Assembly (NCBI GenBank): GCA_003054665.1
Contig: QAYY01000010.1
Span: 62,001-126,000 of the forward strand
Source: Opitutaceae bacterium EW11
GTDB lineage: Bacteria > Verrucomicrobiota > Verrucomicrobiia > Opitutales > Opitutaceae
Reading direction: 5' to 3'
Length of the DNA stretch: 64,000 nt
Part shown: piece by piece, positions 20,766 through 28,985 of the stretch
Numbering within the stretch: the first letter of the stretch is position 1
Layout of the letters: every line of letters begins with the position of its first letter
Notes under the pieces: model-generated
Seen by the model: the letters and a program-made list of their open reading frames with translations, nothing else
Databases searched by the model: none
Told to the model about the DNA's origin: nothing
Made by a program: the position numbers and the translations under genes

Positions 20766-22138
20766 GCGTGGGAGGTGGCGGAAACGAGAGGGAGGCGGAT
20801 GTCAAAACGGGTTCCGGCTCCCGGTGCACTCCTGAAACGTATCTCCCCGCCGTGATTGTCGACGATTCGCGCCACCAACGACAGCCCAAGACCCGTGCCG
20901 CTGGCCTTCGTGGTGAAGAAGGGATCAAAGAGCCGGGAATGCAGTTCGGGCCGTATACCCGGACCATCGTCGCGCACGGTCAGCACCGCGACTTCCTGCG
21001 GCCGGCCGCGCAAGGGTCCGTGTTCGTGCCGCACCTCGAGCGCGATGTGCCCCGGTCGCGAGTCGAAGGCATCCTGCGCGTTTCGGATCAGGTTGAGCAC
21101 CGCCTGCCGGAGCTGATCGGCGTCCGCCCGCACCGAGACCGGATGCGGCGCCTGGAGTTGGAGCTGGATACCGCGGCTTCCGAGATCCGGCTCGACAAAC
21201 CGCGCCACCGCCGCGGCCCACTGGCTGAGATCGATCTCCGTCAGGATCGGCTGCGAGGGTCGCGCGTAGCTGAGCACGTCGCGCACGATCCGCTCCAGGC
21301 GGTCGATCTCGCGCGTGATCGCCGCCACGTCCTCGCCGGCGGCGTCCGAGGCGGCGGTCCGTTTCAGAGTGTAGAGCCGCGCCTTTATCGCGGTGAGCGG
21401 ATTCCGGATCTCGTGGGCGACACCCGCCGCGAGCGTGCCGAGAGCCGCGAGCTTTTCGTGTTGGGCGGATAGAGCCTTGCTTTCCACGAGCTGCGCGCGG
21501 AGAGGCCGGACGACGTCGCGCGCCACCAGCGCTCCGCTCGCCGCCGTGATCACGACGATGAAGCCGATGCAGCCAAACAGCGCGTTGCGAAGCCGGCGGA
21601 CTGCGTGGAGGGATGCGTTCCACAGGCTGCGGAGATGCGCGTCGTTCGCCGTGGCGAAGTCGTCCGCAATTCTTTCGAGATGCACGGCGCCCTCGTCGAG
21701 CCGGGCCATCGTCGACCGGTCGAGCGGCGCATCGAGCACGCCGGGACTCCGCTCCAGCTCGTCGATCGCCGCCTCGTAGCTCCGCAGGGCCGACGAGAGC
21801 TCGAGCAGGAGCCCCCGCTTTTCCTCTGTCGTGGAAATCGCCATACGCGACTTCAGGCGCTCGTCCAACGCGCCGCGGTCCCGGCGGATCGCGGCGGAGC
21901 TGTCGGCCGCCGGCACCGTGCCGACTTGGAGCAACGCGCGCTGGAGTCCGTAGAGCGTGGACCGGAAGTCGCGGGCAAAACCCGCCGCGTCCAACTCGAC
22001 GTCGAACAGCACGTCCACCGTGCGGCGCACGTCGCGGGCCGCCGCCAAGCCGATCCAGAGGGAGGCCGCGACCACGACGGCCAGGGAGACCACCAAAACT
22101 GCCAGTTTCGTCCGGAACACACGTGCTGGATCGCGCAT
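20762..22138 (-). CDS. membrane sensor histidine kinase (NtrB-like)
   Basis: 458 residues. TM1 spans ~11-33 and TM2 ~187-207, enclosing a ~150-residue helical periplasmic domain of the kind seen in four-helix-bundle sensors. The HisKA domain has His242 (GVAHEIRNPLTAIKARL). HATPase_c follows (N box LNLIRNAQDAF, DDGPGI, GTGLGLSLVARIV). It phosphorylates the sigma-54 regulator encoded immediately downstream. The signal is unknown. Because the SulP transporter follows, an anion-related signal is a guess only. Confidence 0.93.
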
Positions 22139-22322
22139 GGAAAACTGAACACGCCGAAGCGGGCCGTGGTTCCTCCCGGACGGTGGTCAATGTTCGACCA
22201 CCGGCTGGTCAGCCGCTTTCCGCATTCGAGCCGCGTTTCCGATCGGTCCAAAACGAATCCGTTGGCCTCCAGGGTCTTGGGCGAAACGCCGGCCGTGGCA
22301 CGCCCGGTGCAATCCGGAGGGC

Positions 22323-22790
22323 ATGATGATGAACCATCGAGAAAAACCCGCCGTCGCGAAGCGGCGCCGGGCGGAGAGGACGAAGCCGCTGATCCTGCTG
22401 GTCGACGACGATTCCGCCGTCCGCGAAAGCCTCCGCCGGGCGTTTCAGAACGACGAGTGGGAGATCGTGACCGCCAGCAGCGGCGAGGCGGCGCTCGACA
22501 GCCTGGGGAAACGGCTGCCCGATCTCGTCATCACCGATCTGCGGATGGCCGGGGTCAACGGCTGGGACCTGCTCTTCCACGAAATGATGGAGCGCCCCCA
22601 CCTTCCGATCTTCGTGATTTCGGCGCTGCCTCCGGAAGACACCGGCGGCGCGGACCGCATCGCGACGCGGTTTTTCCAGAAGCCGATCGACATTGAGAAG
22701 ATGGCCGAGGCCATTCGCGAAACCCTCCACGCCGAGGCTTCGCGAGAGACGACCGCGCGGGCGAAGCCCCGCAGTTCCGCCACGCCATGA
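22323..22790 (+). CDS. single-domain response regulator
   Basis: 155 residues. A basic N-terminal extension of ~20 residues (KRRRAERTK) precedes a receiver domain with VDDD, phospho-acceptor Asp72 (VITDLRMAG) and Lys in FFQKPIDIEK. There is no output domain. It is divergent from the kinase gene and overlaps the next regulator gene by 4 bp (ATGA, 22787-22790), so the two regulators and the BON gene are very probably one operon. Confidence 0.88.
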   Translation: MMMNHREKPAVAKRRRAERTKPLILLVDDDSAVRESLRRAFQNDEWEIVTASSGEAALDSLGKRLPDLVITDLRMAGVNGWDLLFHEMMERPHLPIFVISALPPEDTGGADRIATRFFQKPIDIEKMAEAIRETLHAEASRETTARAKPRSSATP

Positions 22791-23401
22791 ATCCGACCTC
22801 TTCAATCGGCAACGCGCGCCACGCCGCCTCGGCATCGGGAGACTACCCAGTTCTCGGCGCGACCTCGTCGGCTCAACCGAGTCCGAACGGCGCCGTCCGC
22901 CTCTGGCCCTCTCCAAACGCCGGTTCCGGCGCGGGGCGCCCCGCGACAACCACCGGCACGCGGATCGATCTCGAAACCAGCAGAAAAGTTGTCCTCTACG
23001 CGGAGGATCAACCGGATTGCGCTTTTCTATTCCGACGCGCCTACGAACGCACCGGACTCGCCGACCAGCTCCACATCGTCGCTGACGGCGCGCAGGCAAT
23101 CGCCTACCTCACGGGGGAGCGGCAGTATGCGGACCGTGCCCGCCATCCGCTTCCCGATGTCGTTTTCCTGGACATTCAGATGCCACTCGTCACGGGCTTC
23201 GAGGTCCTGCAGTGGATGAAGCGGACTCCCAGAATCGCGCGGATTCCGGTGTATCTGATCTCGCTTGTCCTGCGCCACGCCGACGAAACGGCGGCAAAAA
23301 AACTCGGAGCGAGCGGCAGCTTCGTCAAACCGGTCTCCCTCGCGGCGCTTTCCGAACTGATCCTCCAGGTTCGCGCCGGTCTGCCCGTGAAGTCGTCATG
23401 A
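22787..23401 (+). CDS. response regulator with long disordered N-terminal extension
   Basis: 204 residues. The first ~65 are Ser/Pro/Gly/Ala-rich and look disordered. The receiver domain follows, starting near RKVVLYAEDQ, with Asp129 (VVFLDIQMP) and Lys in FVKPVSLAA. The receiver resembles the Rcp1-like class (QLHIVADGAQAIAYL) that often serves bacteriophytochrome-type or hybrid kinases. It overlaps its neighbours by ATGA on both sides. No kinase lies in the same operon. Confidence 0.85.
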   Translation: MNPTSSIGNARHAASASGDYPVLGATSSAQPSPNGAVRLWPSPNAGSGAGRPATTTGTRIDLETSRKVVLYAEDQPDCAFLFRRAYERTGLADQLHIVADGAQAIAYLTGERQYADRARHPLPDVVFLDIQMPLVTGFEVLQWMKRTPRIARIPVYLISLVLRHADETAAKKLGASGSFVKPVSLAALSELILQVRAGLPVKSS

Positions 23402-24300
23402 CCGCACGCCACCGGATCGCTCCCGCGCTCCGCCGCGCTGGGGGGCTCGTTCTCGGACTGGCGGCGCTCCTCGGCGCCGCGCGCCCGGCGTCCGCCGCCG
23501 CCTCCGCGACTTCGTCCGTCTCCAGCGGGTCGCTCCATTTCAACCTTCCGACCGCCGGCGCCAAGGACCTCGGCCTTACTGTGACCGCGGGCGCCGTCAC
23601 GCTCACCGGCGCCGTGCAGAGCCTCGAGGCCGAGCGCAAACTCCTCGACGCGACCATGGCGGTCCCCAACGTGCGCAACGTGGTCGACCATCTGGTGGTT
23701 GACCCCGCGCATCGTCCGGACGCCGCGATTCGAGCCGACGTGCAAAGCGCGCTCGAGCGAGATCCGTCCGTGGGAACCGACTCCGTCCAGGTGGAGGTGA
23801 ACGCCGGCACCGTCACCTTGAAAGGCACGCTGAAAGAATGGCAGGAGCGCGATCTGGCCGGCTGGATCGCCGGAAAAGTCCCCGGCGTGCGCGCGGTGAG
23901 CAACGAGATCGGTCTCCTGCCCATGGGGCGGCCCGACGACGAAATCCGTCAGCAGATCGTCGACGATCTGGTGGTCGGCCTTTCGAGCGTGCGCGTGCCC
24001 GCTGAACCGTCGAACTCGCCTGCCGGCCATTCGGAAGACCGCCTCCTGGCAGTGACTCCGCCCGCAGTGGCAGTGAGCGACGGCGCGGTTGTCCTCACCG
24101 GGTCGCTCCCCACGCTGCTGGCCCGGAAGCAGGCCGAGGAAATCGCCGAATCCGTCATCGGCGTGAAATCCGTCGAGGACGACGTCACGCTTCAAACCAA
24201 CCCGCGCGTCTCCGACGGAGACATCGCGCGAGCGGTACGCGACGCCCTGGCGAAGCTCGGCGAAGACGAACAGAACGCCTCGCTCTACTCGCTCGACTGA
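23398..24300 (+). CDS. periplasmic protein with three BON domains
   Basis: 300 residues with a signal peptide ending near PASAAA. Three BON-type repeats are visible: LTVTAGAVTLTGAVQSL, then VQVEVNAGTVTLKGTLKEW, then VAVSDGAVVLTGSLPTL, each followed by a VxxV(x)D/E element. BON domains occur in OsmY-like periplasmic stress proteins and are thought to bind phospholipid or other hydrophobic surfaces. It is translationally coupled to the upstream regulator gene (ATGA at 23398-23401), which suggests envelope stress as the theme of the operon. Confidence 0.85.
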   Translation: MTARHRIAPALRRAGGLVLGLAALLGAARPASAAASATSSVSSGSLHFNLPTAGAKDLGLTVTAGAVTLTGAVQSLEAERKLLDATMAVPNVRNVVDHLVVDPAHRPDAAIRADVQSALERDPSVGTDSVQVEVNAGTVTLKGTLKEWQERDLAGWIAGKVPGVRAVSNEIGLLPMGRPDDEIRQQIVDDLVVGLSSVRVPAEPSNSPAGHSEDRLLAVTPPAVAVSDGAVVLTGSLPTLLARKQAEEIAESVIGVKSVEDDVTLQTNPRVSDGDIARAVRDALAKLGEDEQNASLYSLD

Positions 24301-24361
24301 CGAGGGAGAGACGAGAACCCGTCCCGGAAGTCGAACGGGAGAGCGAAGCTGCGGGACACCT

Positions 24362-26041
24362 CTAGGCCGTCGGCAGCTTCGCCGGAGAACGTGGATCGAT
24401 CGAGCCGCGCATGCCTCCGGTCAGGGACGAGACCCGGAAACCGCGCTGGCTCAAGACGCGGGCCGCGAAATACGCGGTTTTGCCAAGGGCGCAAACCGTC
24501 ACGACCGGACGCCCCGCATCCAGTTCTCCCATACGTCCGCGCAGCTCCGCCAGCGGGATATTGAGCACGCCCTCGGCGGGCACGGGATAGGCCTTCGCCA
24601 ACGGTTTCGGCCGAACGTCCAGCACCTGGGCGGATCCCGGAGCCGGGAGCCGATCGACCGCCTTGAGCAGCCCGTCGCGGATGTTGCACGCCGCGAAGCC
24701 CGCAAGGTTCACGATATCCTTCGCCGCCCCGAACGGCGGCGCGTAGGAAAGCTCCAGTTGCGCCAGATCGTCGATGGTGAGCCCGCCCATGATCGCGGTG
24801 GCGATCACATCGAGGCGCTTGTCCACGCCGTCCAGCCCCGCGGCCTGCGCGCCGAGGACGCGGCCCGTCTGCGGGTCCCACACCAGTTTCAAGGCCAGCG
24901 GCTTGGCCCCGGGGAAATAGCCGGCGTGCTGGTTGTCGTTCACGACCACCGCCTCAAATGGCCGACCAGCCGCCGCCAGCCGTTTCTCGGACCAGCCCGT
25001 CAATCCCGCCGCAACGTCGAAGACGCGGACAATCGCCGTGCCGAGCGTTCCAAGATAAGGTTTCGTCTGCCCCGGACGGAAGATGTGATCCGCCGCGAGG
25101 CGGCCCTGCCGGTTGGCCGGCCCGCCCAGCGCGACCGCCACAAACTCGCCGGTAACGAAATCTTCCGTTTCCACCGCATCGCCGGCCGCGTAGACGTCGG
25201 GATCCGAGGTTCGCAGGTAGCGATCGACGCGGATGTGCCCGCGCGGCCCGAGAACAAGTCCGGCCGCTCGCGCGAGCGCCGACTCCGGCCGGATGCCGAC
25301 GGACATCACCACGAGATCGGCCTCGATGGTCCGGCCGGACCCGAGGCGGCACACCAGCGAAGACGGCGACGGGTCGAAGCGGCTGACGCTGTCGGAGAGA
25401 ATCACCTCCACCCCGTGCCTGCGCAGTTCGTCCCGTACGAGGTTCGTCATGCTCCCGTCGAGGAGCGGCAGCACCTGATCCTGCAACTCGACGATCGCGA
25501 CGCGTTTGCCGAGGCGGTTCAGCTGCTCGGCCACCTCGAGCCCGATGAAGCCGGCGCCGATCACCGCGATCCGCTCCGCCTGCTCGGCGAAACGCTTCAA
25601 GCGGTCCATGTCGGCCAGACTCCTCAGAGTGTGGATGCGAGGGTCGTCGGCGCCCGGGAGCACGGGTTTCACCGGAGCGGCTCCGGTGGCGAGCACGAGC
25701 TTGTCGTAAGGCAGCCATTCCAGCTCCGCCGTCGCGCCGTTGCGGATACGCACTCGCTTCGAAGGGCGGTCGATCTCCAGGACCTCCGTGTTGGTGCGCA
25801 CGTCGATGTTGAGAAGCGCCTTCAGTGTCTGCGGTGTCTGCACCGCAAGCGCGGCCCGGTCGGCGATTTCGCCGCCGACGTGGTACGGAAGTCCGCAGTT
25901 GGCGAACGACACATCGGGACCGCGCTCCAGGAGCGTGATGCTGGCGTTCTCGCTGAGACGGCGCGCACGGGCGGCAGCCGAAGCGCCCGCTGCGACGCCT
26001 CCGACGATGACGAGGCGAAGAGAGGAGGAGGTGGAGTCCAT
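24362..26041 (-). CDS. CoA-disulfide reductase / rhodanese fusion
   Basis: 559 residues. An FAD-dependent pyridine nucleotide-disulfide oxidoreductase (FAD site IVGGVAAGASAA, NAD(P)H site IAVIGAGFIGLEVA, FAD ribityl site DVYAAGDAVE) with the single redox Cys49 in SFANCGLPY, the mark of coenzyme A disulfide reductases. The C-terminal ~100 residues form a rhodanese domain with Cys517 in VCALGKTAY. CoADR-rhodanese fusions reduce CoA-disulfides, CoA-persulfides or polysulfide with NAD(P)H. I place the start at 26041 (MDSTSSS); the frame stays open upstream but is not protein-like there. It lies downstream of the small membrane protein gene and divergent from the ArsR regulator, its likely controller. 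Confidence 0.92.
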   Translation of the reverse strand: MDSTSSSLRLVIVGGVAAGASAAARARRLSENASITLLERGPDVSFANCGLPYHVGGEIADRAALAVQTPQTLKALLNIDVRTNTEVLEIDRPSKRVRIRNGATAELEWLPYDKLVLATGAAPVKPVLPGADDPRIHTLRSLADMDRLKRFAEQAERIAVIGAGFIGLEVAEQLNRLGKRVAIVELQDQVLPLLDGSMTNLVRDELRRHGVEVILSDSVSRFDPSPSSLVCRLGSGRTIEADLVVMSVGIRPESALARAAGLVLGPRGHIRVDRYLRTSDPDVYAAGDAVETEDFVTGEFVAVALGGPANRQGRLAADHIFRPGQTKPYLGTLGTAIVRVFDVAAGLTGWSEKRLAAAGRPFEAVVVNDNQHAGYFPGAKPLALKLVWDPQTGRVLGAQAAGLDGVDKRLDVIATAIMGGLTIDDLAQLELSYAPPFGAAKDIVNLAGFAACNIRDGLLKAVDRLPAPGSAQVLDVRPKPLAKAYPVPAEGVLNIPLAELRGRMGELDAGRPVVTVCALGKTAYFAARVLSQRGFRVSSLTGGMRGSIDPRSPAKLPTA

Positions 26042-26082
26042 GGGAAAACTGGGAGAGTTGGGCCCGGCGCGGGTTGTCCGGG

Positions 26083-26532
26083 TCAGCGTTCCTGCGCCAC
26101 GCGCAGCGCCCGGATGAAGCCGGAGGGATCGGCAGGGCTGAAGAAGACCGTGCTTCCTCCGCGGCGGATGAGCGTGACCGCCTTGCGGCGATCGGTCACG
26201 GCCTCGAACTCCAGGGTCTGCCCGGCGGGCGGGGCGTCGGTGGAAATCCCGACGATATCGCCGAGGACGATCGAGGTGCGGGAACAGCCGCAATCGATCA
26301 GCACCCGGTCTTCGGCGATCGTGACCTCGCCCGTCTTCGGCCGCGCCGCCGCCAGACTCATGATCCCGCTCGCGAGGAAGGCCGCGCCGGCGGCCACCAG
26401 CGACACCGTCGCGCCTTGGCCGAACCAATACAGCATCGCGAAAAGCACCAGGGACGGCACCGCCGAGAAGGAGAATGCCAGCTCCCAGTCGAAACACTTG
26501 CGCGGCGGAGCGAGTTCAAACGTGGTGTCCAT
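26083..26532 (-). CDS. small membrane protein with PH-like cytoplasmic domain
   Basis: 149 residues. Two adjacent hydrophobic helices lie at ~19-62 (SAVPSLVLFAMLYWFG and VSLVAAGAAFLASGIMSLAA). The soluble C-terminal part rich in beta strands (VTIAEDRVLIDCGCSRTSI, then TVFFSPADPSGFI) resembles bacterial PH-type membrane-associated proteins. Two cysteines in DCGCS are notable beside a sulfur-redox enzyme. The function is unknown. It is 41 bp upstream of the CoA-disulfide reductase gene on the same strand, so the two are probably co-transcribed. Confidence 0.7.
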   Translation of the reverse strand: MDTTFELAPPRKCFDWELAFSFSAVPSLVLFAMLYWFGQGATVSLVAAGAAFLASGIMSLAAARPKTGEVTIAEDRVLIDCGCSRTSIVLGDIVGISTDAPPAGQTLEFEAVTDRRKAVTLIRRGGSTVFFSPADPSGFIRALRVAQER

Positions 26533-26663
26533 GACGAGGGAAGGTTGAGAGAGCGATCGTCGCCGGTCCGGCGCAGGAGCCAGCCGGCAACCCGGCGGCG
26601 GAGGGCGTCGCCCGGCCCGCGGCCGGGGGATCGTCCTGGGCGCCGGCCCGCGACAGATCTTTA

Positions 26664-26692
26664 TTGACTATATGCGCAATGATGCATTTAGT
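26664..26692 (+). promoter_or_regulatory. ArsR operator overlapping a sigma-70-like promoter
   Basis: ACTATATGC at 26667-26675 and GCATTTAGT at 26684-26692 form a 26-bp interrupted palindrome with one mismatch in 9-bp arms, typical of ArsR/SmtB-type operators. TTGACT (26664-26669) and CATTTA (26685-26690), 15 nt apart, could be -35 and -10 elements inside it. It sits just before the ArsR gene and between it and the divergent sulfur-redox genes, so it could repress both directions. Confidence 0.65.
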
Positions 26693-26698
26693 CCGGGC

Positions 26699-27088
26699 AT
26701 GTCAAGCTCCTGTTTTCCCTCGCGGGGCAAGAAAAACCTCCGCCTGCTTTCCGAGGAGGCGCTGTCCCTGGTGGCGCGCCGCTTCGCGATCCTTTCCGAA
26801 CCGATGCGCCTTCACCTTCTTCATCTGCTGGTCGACGGAGAGCTCTCCGTGACCGAGTTGGTGACGGCCACGGGCGGCACGCAGGCGAACATTTCCCGGC
26901 ATCTCCACACGCTGGCCGATGCGGGACTGATCCACCGCCGCAAGGACGGGCTGCAGGTCTTCTACTCGATCGCCGACGCGTCGATCTTCGATCTCTGCAA
27001 CGCGGTGTGCAGCAGCTTGGAAAAACACCTCACCCAGCGCGCCGACGTGTTTCACGCCGCGACGAGCGAAGCGCTCGGGACGATCTAG
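26699..27088 (+). CDS. ArsR-family transcriptional repressor
   Basis: 129 residues from this start. A winged-helix HTH is clear (AILSEPMRLHLLHLLVDGE, SVTELVTATGGTQANISRHL, then LIHRRKDGLQVFYSIAD). Cysteines occur at the N-terminus (SSSC) and in the C-terminal helix (DLCNAVCSSLE). In persulfide sensors of this family, one Cys near the HTH and one in the last helix form the switch, so sulfur sensing is plausible but unproven. ATG at 26672 would extend it by nine residues but lies inside the operator palindrome, so I prefer 26699. It is divergent from the CoA-disulfide reductase operon. Confidence 0.88.
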   Translation: MSSSCFPSRGKKNLRLLSEEALSLVARRFAILSEPMRLHLLHLLVDGELSVTELVTATGGTQANISRHLHTLADAGLIHRRKDGLQVFYSIADASIFDLCNAVCSSLEKHLTQRADVFHAATSEALGTI

Positions 27089-27132
27089 TTCCCTGGGAGC
27101 ACCGGGGTTCGTACTCCTCTTCCCTCGAGGCG

Positions 27133-27170
27133 CACGCTTGCGGGTGGGTCGGCGCGTCCCTGCGCCGACA
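27133..27170 (+). repeat. dispersed hairpin repeat, copy B
   Basis: A member of the family also found at 4411, 37556, 42293 (minus) and 61707. The distal half folds as GTCGGCGC - loop - GCGCCGAC (8-bp perfect stem). It lies in the 417-bp gap 27089-27505, which holds two more hairpins but no gene I can support. Confidence 0.7.
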
Positions 27171-27250
27171 TCTTCGCCCTGCCCGCGCCAGTCCTCCGTA
27201 GGCCGCTCGGCTTCGCCTGTCGGCGGAGTTCCCTCTCTGCTCCGTTGTGG

Positions 27251-27270
27251 GCCGGGTGCCCCCACCCGGC
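27251..27270. repeat. palindromic hairpin
   Basis: Perfect 8-bp arms gccgggtg / cacccggc around a cccc loop, in the intergenic repeat cluster between the ArsR gene and the Cys-rich protein gene. There is no T-run after it, so it is more likely a REP-like element than a terminator. Confidence 0.5.
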
Positions 27271-27379
27271 GGTTTGCGGCGGCGCTCTGCGCAGGGGGGC
27301 ACCGCACTCACATCGGGAAAAATAGTGCGGGCGATGATCCTCTGAGAGCGCCGGCCGCTGGCCGCGATCGAGTTTGGAT

Positions 27380-27396
27380 GCGGGCGGGACGCCCGC
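27380..27396. repeat. palindromic hairpin (gcgggcg-gga-cgcccgc)
   Basis: Perfect 7-bp arms with a 3-nt loop, the third hairpin in this gap. GC-rich inverted repeats of this type are common dispersed intergenic elements in related genomes as far as I recall; only this copy is seen in the window. Confidence 0.45.
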
Positions 27397-27505
27397 GCTC
27401 CCGGGGGCGGATCGCTCCGGGGCATATCTCACCGGCGTCGGATTCCGATGTCTGCGATTTACGCGCGTGTAAGATTCGCCGCTGGGCGGGATTTAACCGG
27501 GTGTC

Positions 27506-27871
27506 ATGAAATACACTCGTTCTCTGATTCTCACGACAGCGTTGGCGGGGTTGGTTGCCCTTCCCCTTTTCGGCCGCGGTCCGGGCGGCGGCAATCGCGG
27601 CGGAGGCGGCTGCGGCGGTGCGGGAGCGTGCCAGTACGACGCATGCCCGTACGACTGCCCCCGCGATCCGATGCTTTGCACCGGCACGTGCCCTGCCCTC
27701 AACACGCCCTTGCAGGATGGTTCAGGCAAGGTCGAGAAGCAGCGCGGCAACCCGAACTCCACGGGCACGCCGCTGCGCGACGGCTCCGGCAAGGCCACGG
27801 CGCCCGGCAAGGGGGCAAAGGACGGCACGGGCAATCAGGCCAACTGCCCTAACCCGGCCCCGAAATCCTGA
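27506..27871 (+). CDS. small secreted Cys/Gly-rich protein
   Basis: 121 residues. A signal peptide (residues ~1-23) is followed by a Gly-rich segment (GPGGGNRGGGGCGGAG), a Cys cluster (CQYDACPYDCPRD, then CTGTC) and two copies of a PLxDGSGK motif (PLQDGSGK, PLRDGSGK). Seven or more cysteines in the mature part suggest metal binding or disulfide bonding outside the cytoplasm. I do not recognise the family. A strong hairpin follows its stop codon. It lies upstream of the ECF sigma gene on the same strand and may belong to that regulon. Confidence 0.72.
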   Translation: MKYTRSLILTTALAGLVALPLFGRGPGGGNRGGGGCGGAGACQYDACPYDCPRDPMLCTGTCPALNTPLQDGSGKVEKQRGNPNSTGTPLRDGSGKATAPGKGAKDGTGNQANCPNPAPKS

Positions 27872-27880
27872 TCTCTCCCA

Positions 27881-27916
27881 CTGCGGCGGCTCGAGGCAGG
27901 GCTCGCGCCGCCGCAG
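27881..27916 (+). terminator. strong hairpin after the Cys-rich gene (no U-run)
   Basis: Arms of 10 bp (ctgcggcggc / gccgccgcag) with an inner CGAG/CTCG extension form a long stem 10 nt after the stop codon. The T-run of a classical terminator is missing, so this may be a 3' stabilising or weak termination structure separating the Cys-rich gene from the sigma factor gene. Confidence 0.5.
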
Positions 27917-28003
27917 CGCATCCGCTCTATTGTCCACGTGGTTCTTTCGCTCGAGCTTTTCGCCGCGGCCTGGCTGAACCCTCTCCTGTCGGGTTGGGCG
28001 GCG

Positions 28004-28573
28004 ATGGCGAGCGTGCCGCCCGCTCGGGAAACATCTTCGGATGAAGAAGACACCGTGTGCATGGCCCGGCTTGCCGCGGGCGAAACTCACGCCCTGCAGC
28101 CGATCTTTGATCGTTGGAAGCTCCCGCTTCTGACCTATTTTTATCGCGCGCTGGGTTCGCATGCCGACGCGGAGGACCTCGTCCTGCAAACGTTCGCCCG
28201 CGTGCACCGCGCCGCGGATCGCTACCGGCCGGAGGCCAGATTCACCACCTGGCTTTTCGCCATCGCCCGCCGCGAACTCCTCCACGAATTGCGGCGGCAG
28301 CGGCGCAAACCGGTCGAGCCGGTCCCGCCGGAGGACCTCGACCTCTCCCTCGTTTCCGGGCAGACCGCGGACCCCCAACGGGTGAGGGAGGCGGAGGAGC
28401 ATCTCCTCTCCGCGCTCCAACGGCTGCCGGAACGCGAGCGCAGCGCGCTCCTTCTCGCCAGCAGCGGCGACCATTCGCACGCCGACCTCGCGACGACGCT
28501 CGGCGTCTCGCCGGGAAACCTCAGCGTGATCCTGCACCGCGCCCGCGAGAAACTCCGCGTCCTCCTTTCCTGA
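28004..28573 (+). CDS. ECF-family RNA polymerase sigma factor
   Basis: 189 residues. Region 2 is clear (LLTYFYRALGSHADAEDLVL, then FARVHRAADRYRPEARFTTW and LFAIARRELL), as is region 4 with its HTH (LPERERSALLLASSGDHSHA, then DLATTLGVSPGNLSVILHRA). It directs RNA polymerase to an unknown regulon, presumably including its neighbours. The start at 28004 (MASVPP) is chosen; a GTG start at 27938 would add a hydrophobic stretch atypical for sigma factors. The next gene, 5 bp downstream, looks like a membrane partner that could act as anti-sigma factor. Confidence 0.92.
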   Translation: MASVPPARETSSDEEDTVCMARLAAGETHALQPIFDRWKLPLLTYFYRALGSHADAEDLVLQTFARVHRAADRYRPEARFTTWLFAIARRELLHELRRQRRKPVEPVPPEDLDLSLVSGQTADPQRVREAEEHLLSALQRLPERERSALLLASSGDHSHADLATTLGVSPGNLSVILHRAREKLRVLLS

Positions 28574-28578
28574 ATACC

Positions 28579-28974
28579 ATGGACCAGAACCCAGAACCTT
28601 CGAAGGCGAAGTCGCGCATCGACCCCGAGTCGCTGCTCGGCGCCCGCCTGCGGACCGTCCGGCCGGAGCTCGACCGGCGTTTCGAGGAGATGCGCCGGGA
28701 CCTCGCGCGCACTCCGCGGAGGCCGGCATGGCTGGAGTGGCTCGCCGCGCGTTCGCCGGCGCAGCTCGGCTGGGCCGCGGCAGCGGCAATCGTCGTGGCC
28801 GCGGGCACGGTGGTTTTTCGACCCGCCACACAGAGCGGCGGCGCGCCGGACTTCGATCCGGCGGAGTACGGCGAACTGCTCTCGCTTAACGACGCTCTCG
28901 CCCCCGCGCTTCCCCTGGCCGACCGCGACTTGCGCTCCGCCGTGATCGAAATGCCCGTTTCCCCGAAATCGTGA
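28579..28974 (+). CDS. small membrane protein, putative anti-sigma partner
   Basis: 131 residues. A charged N-terminal cytoplasmic part (~75 residues, with RPELDRRFEEMRRDLA) is followed by one transmembrane helix (GWAAAAAIVVAAGTVVF) and a short outer domain. The gene order sigma factor then single-pass protein fits an anti-sigma factor, but the zinc-binding HxxxCxxC motif of ZAS proteins is absent, so this role is inferred from position only. Confidence 0.65.
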   Translation: MDQNPEPSKAKSRIDPESLLGARLRTVRPELDRRFEEMRRDLARTPRRPAWLEWLAARSPAQLGWAAAAAIVVAAGTVVFRPATQSGGAPDFDPAEYGELLSLNDALAPALPLADRDLRSAVIEMPVSPKS

Positions 28975-28985
28975 TCCCTTCTCCC

